Shown here: positions 4,809 through 6,196 of the stretch, piece after piece
How positions within the stretch are numbered: the stretch's first letter is position 1
Layout: every line of letters starts with the position of its first letter
Source: Elusimicrobia bacterium RIFCSPLOWO2_01_FULL_54_10
Lineage (GTDB): Bacteria > Elusimicrobiota > Elusimicrobia > 2-02-FULL-39-32
Assembly (NCBI GenBank): GCA_001799975.1
Contig: MGUQ01000082.1
Span: 5,339-11,534 of the forward strand
Reading direction: 5' to 3'
DNA: 6,196 nucleotides
Notes under the pieces: model-generated
What the model was told of the DNA's origin: nothing
Database searches by the model: none
Seen by the model: the letters and a program-made list of their open reading frames with translations, nothing else
Made by a program: the position numbers and the translations under genes

Positions 4809-6113
4809 CTAAACTTTGGAGAAAACTTCGTCCAGGATGTCCGCGCCTTCCATGGCCACTTTTCCCGGGATGGTGAGAGGCGGGCTGATGCGGATGCGGG
4901 GCGAATAGGCCATGGAGAGCAGGCCGCGCTTCAAACACTCCTGAAAAATCTTGTGCGCCGCGGCTTTGTCCATCGGCTCCTTGGTCTTTTTGTTTTTCAC
5001 CAGTTCAATGCCGATCATGAGGCCCCGGCCGCGGACTTCGCCCACAAATTCATATTTGTTCTCGAATTCCTTCAAGCGGCGCAGGAGAGCGGCTCCCACG
5101 GTGCGGGAATTTTCCACAACCTTTTCCCTAAGTATGATTTCCAACGCCGCCAGGCCCGCCGCCGATCCCAACGGATTGCCGCCGTAAGACGACGAGCTGC
5201 CCGAAGGGTTGCCGAAAGGTTTGGTGTCTGTGAGTTCTTTTGAAGCCACCACGCCGCTTAACGGGAACCCGCCGCCGATGCCCTTGCCGATAGTGAGGAT
5301 GTCGGGCTTGAGCCCGTCGTGCTCAAAGCCCCACATGAGGCCCGTGCGGCCAAAGCCTGTCTGCATTTCGTCCGAAATTAAAAGCGCGCCGAATTCTTTG
5401 GCGATGGACTGGATGGCTGGCAAAAATTCCGGCGGGGGAATGACATTGCCCGCGGTGCCCTGAACGGGCTCAACAATGATAGCGGCAATTCTCTGCTGAC
5501 TCTGCGCTTTGACGGTGTCGCGCATATGGTCCGCGCAGGCGATGCCGCAAGAAGGATATTTCAGCTTCAACGGGCAGCGATAGCAATAAGCGAAAGGCAC
5601 AGAATAAAGGCCCGGCATGAAAGGCCCCAGGTCTTTTTTGAAATCGTCACCCAGAAGCCCCAGGACGCCGCCGGTTTTGCCGTGAAAGCCGCCCCAGAAG
5701 CCCACAAATTCAAATTTTTTAGTGACACTCTTGGCCAGGCGGAAAGCTGCTTCCACGGCCTCGGCTCCGCCGGAAAAAAGCTGAACGCGATTCAAATGTT
5801 TGGGCAGAAGCGAAGTAAGGAGTTTTAAAAAATCCTTGCGGACTTTGGTGGTGAAGCTGGAAAAAGTGATCTTGGCGGCCTGGGCCTGAATGGCCTTCAC
5901 ATAATGCGGATGACAGTGACCCACGCTGCCCACGCCGATGCCCGCCACAAAATCGATGTAGCGGTTGCCGTCTTCGTCAAAAACATGGGCGTTGCGCCCC
6001 TTGGCCAGAGCCAGTTTGGAATAAAGTCCGATGCCCTGGCTGCCCGCCGAGATGTATTTCTGTTCTTCGTTGAAAAGTGCCAGGGATTTTTTGCCGGGGA
6101 TGCGCTTGGCCAT
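4809..6113 (-). CDS. Class III PLP-dependent aminotransferase (GABA/ornithine aminotransferase-like)
   Basis: This is a 434-residue enzyme of the omega-aminotransferase group, moving an amino group between an amine and a keto acid or aldehyde with pyridoxal phosphate. Numbered from ATG 6113, it shows FSGGAEAVEAA (113-123, cofactor phosphate region), the FHGKTGG stretch, EPVQG (215-219), and SDEMQTGFGRTG (247-258) whose Asp248 holds the PLP ring nitrogen. TIGKGIGGGFPLSG follows with Lys277 as the expected Schiff-base lysine. All key residues are present and length is normal. It also has four cysteines in CYRC-x8-C-x3-C spacing (177-193). I prefer ATG 6113, with AAGG 10 nt upstream and 5 nt after the previous stop; TTG 6122 in frame would overlap that stop and add three residues. 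It lies 7 nt before the oxidoreductase gene, consistent with an oxidise-then-aminate pair. Exact substrate unknown: 4-aminobutyrate, ornithine-like or amino-sugar/cyclitol substrates are all possible. Confidence 0.9.
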   Translation of the reverse strand: MAKRIPGKKSLALFNEEQKYISAGSQGIGLYSKLALAKGRNAHVFDEDGNRYIDFVAGIGVGSVGHCHPHYVKAIQAQAAKITFSSFTTKVRKDFLKLLTSLLPKHLNRVQLFSGGAEAVEAAFRLAKSVTKKFEFVGFWGGFHGKTGGVLGLLGDDFKKDLGPFMPGLYSVPFAYCYRCPLKLKYPSCGIACADHMRDTVKAQSQQRIAAIIVEPVQGTAGNVIPPPEFLPAIQSIAKEFGALLISDEMQTGFGRTGLMWGFEHDGLKPDILTIGKGIGGGFPLSGVVASKELTDTKPFGNPSGSSSSYGGNPLGSAAGLAALEIILREKVVENSRTVGAALLRRLKEFENKYEFVGEVRGRGLMIGIELVKNKKTKEPMDKAAAHKIFQECLKRGLLSMAYSPRIRISPPLTIPGKVAMEGADILDEVFSKV

Positions 6114-6118
6114 GAGGT

Positions 6119-6196
6119 TCAAACCTTGACGAGAACTTGGGAGGCCAGGTAATCCGCGATCACGGAAGACGCTTCGTCGCGGAACAGGGCGAAGGA
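6119..6196 (-). CDS. 3' end of an upstream operon gene (partial, unidentified)
   Basis: The minus strand is open from the right edge for 25 codons, beginning SFALFRDEASSVIADYLA and ending LVKV, then TGA at 6119-6121. The composition is that of a normal protein tail with a predicted helix. The two competing frames are less convincing: one has a stop within 12 codons, and the other is open but Arg/Pro-rich as expected for an out-of-frame shadow. The stop is 5 nt before the aminotransferase ATG, so this gene is most likely in the same operon. Too little is visible to name the family. Confidence 0.6.
   Translation of the reverse strand, partial: SFALFRDEASSVIADYLASQVLVKV

Overview
The window looks like chromosomal DNA from an uncultured bacterium. 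Its genes are bacterial in layout: tight stop/start overlaps, Shine-Dalgarno sites, and a tRNA without an encoded CCA. The phylum cannot be fixed from sequence reading alone. The inositol-phosphate synthase is of the type I associate with Bacteroidetes and some candidate phyla, not the archaeal/actinobacterial type. An Omnitrophota- or Elusimicrobiota-like host is a guess only.

Left part (1-1534, mostly + strand). The window opens inside the 3' end of alaS (alanyl-tRNA synthetase, 1-435). After an intergenic stretch with a 17-bp dyad and a promoter-like sequence comes a short charged-helix protein of 56 residues (547-717). A tRNA-Arg(CCG) gene lies on the minus strand (742-813), head to head with an unrecognised 226-residue soluble protein (854-1534, +).

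Right part (1531-6196, all minus strand, so read right to left). This is one compact operon that runs off the right edge: the last 25 codons of an unknown gene, a class III PLP aminotransferase, a Gfo/Idh/MocA dehydrogenase, a membrane CDP-alcohol phosphatidyltransferase, and myo-inositol-1-phosphate synthase. Gaps are 5 and 7 nt, followed by two ATGA overlaps. The last gene meets the 226-residue gene tail to tail, with the two stop codons sharing bases.

How it may work together (inference). The synthase makes inositol phosphate from glucose-6-phosphate, and the membrane transferase attaches an alcohol phosphate such as inositol phosphate to a CDP-activated partner. Together they suggest an inositol phospholipid or a di-inositol-phosphate-like product. 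The co-transcribed dehydrogenase and aminotransferase would suit oxidation and amination of a polyol or cyclitol, so an amino-modified inositol head group is possible but unproven.

The most unusual DNA feature is a perfect 24-bp palindrome (4596-4619) inside the dehydrogenase coding sequence. It lies where the protein carries extra residues relative to its family, as if a small palindromic element had inserted in frame.
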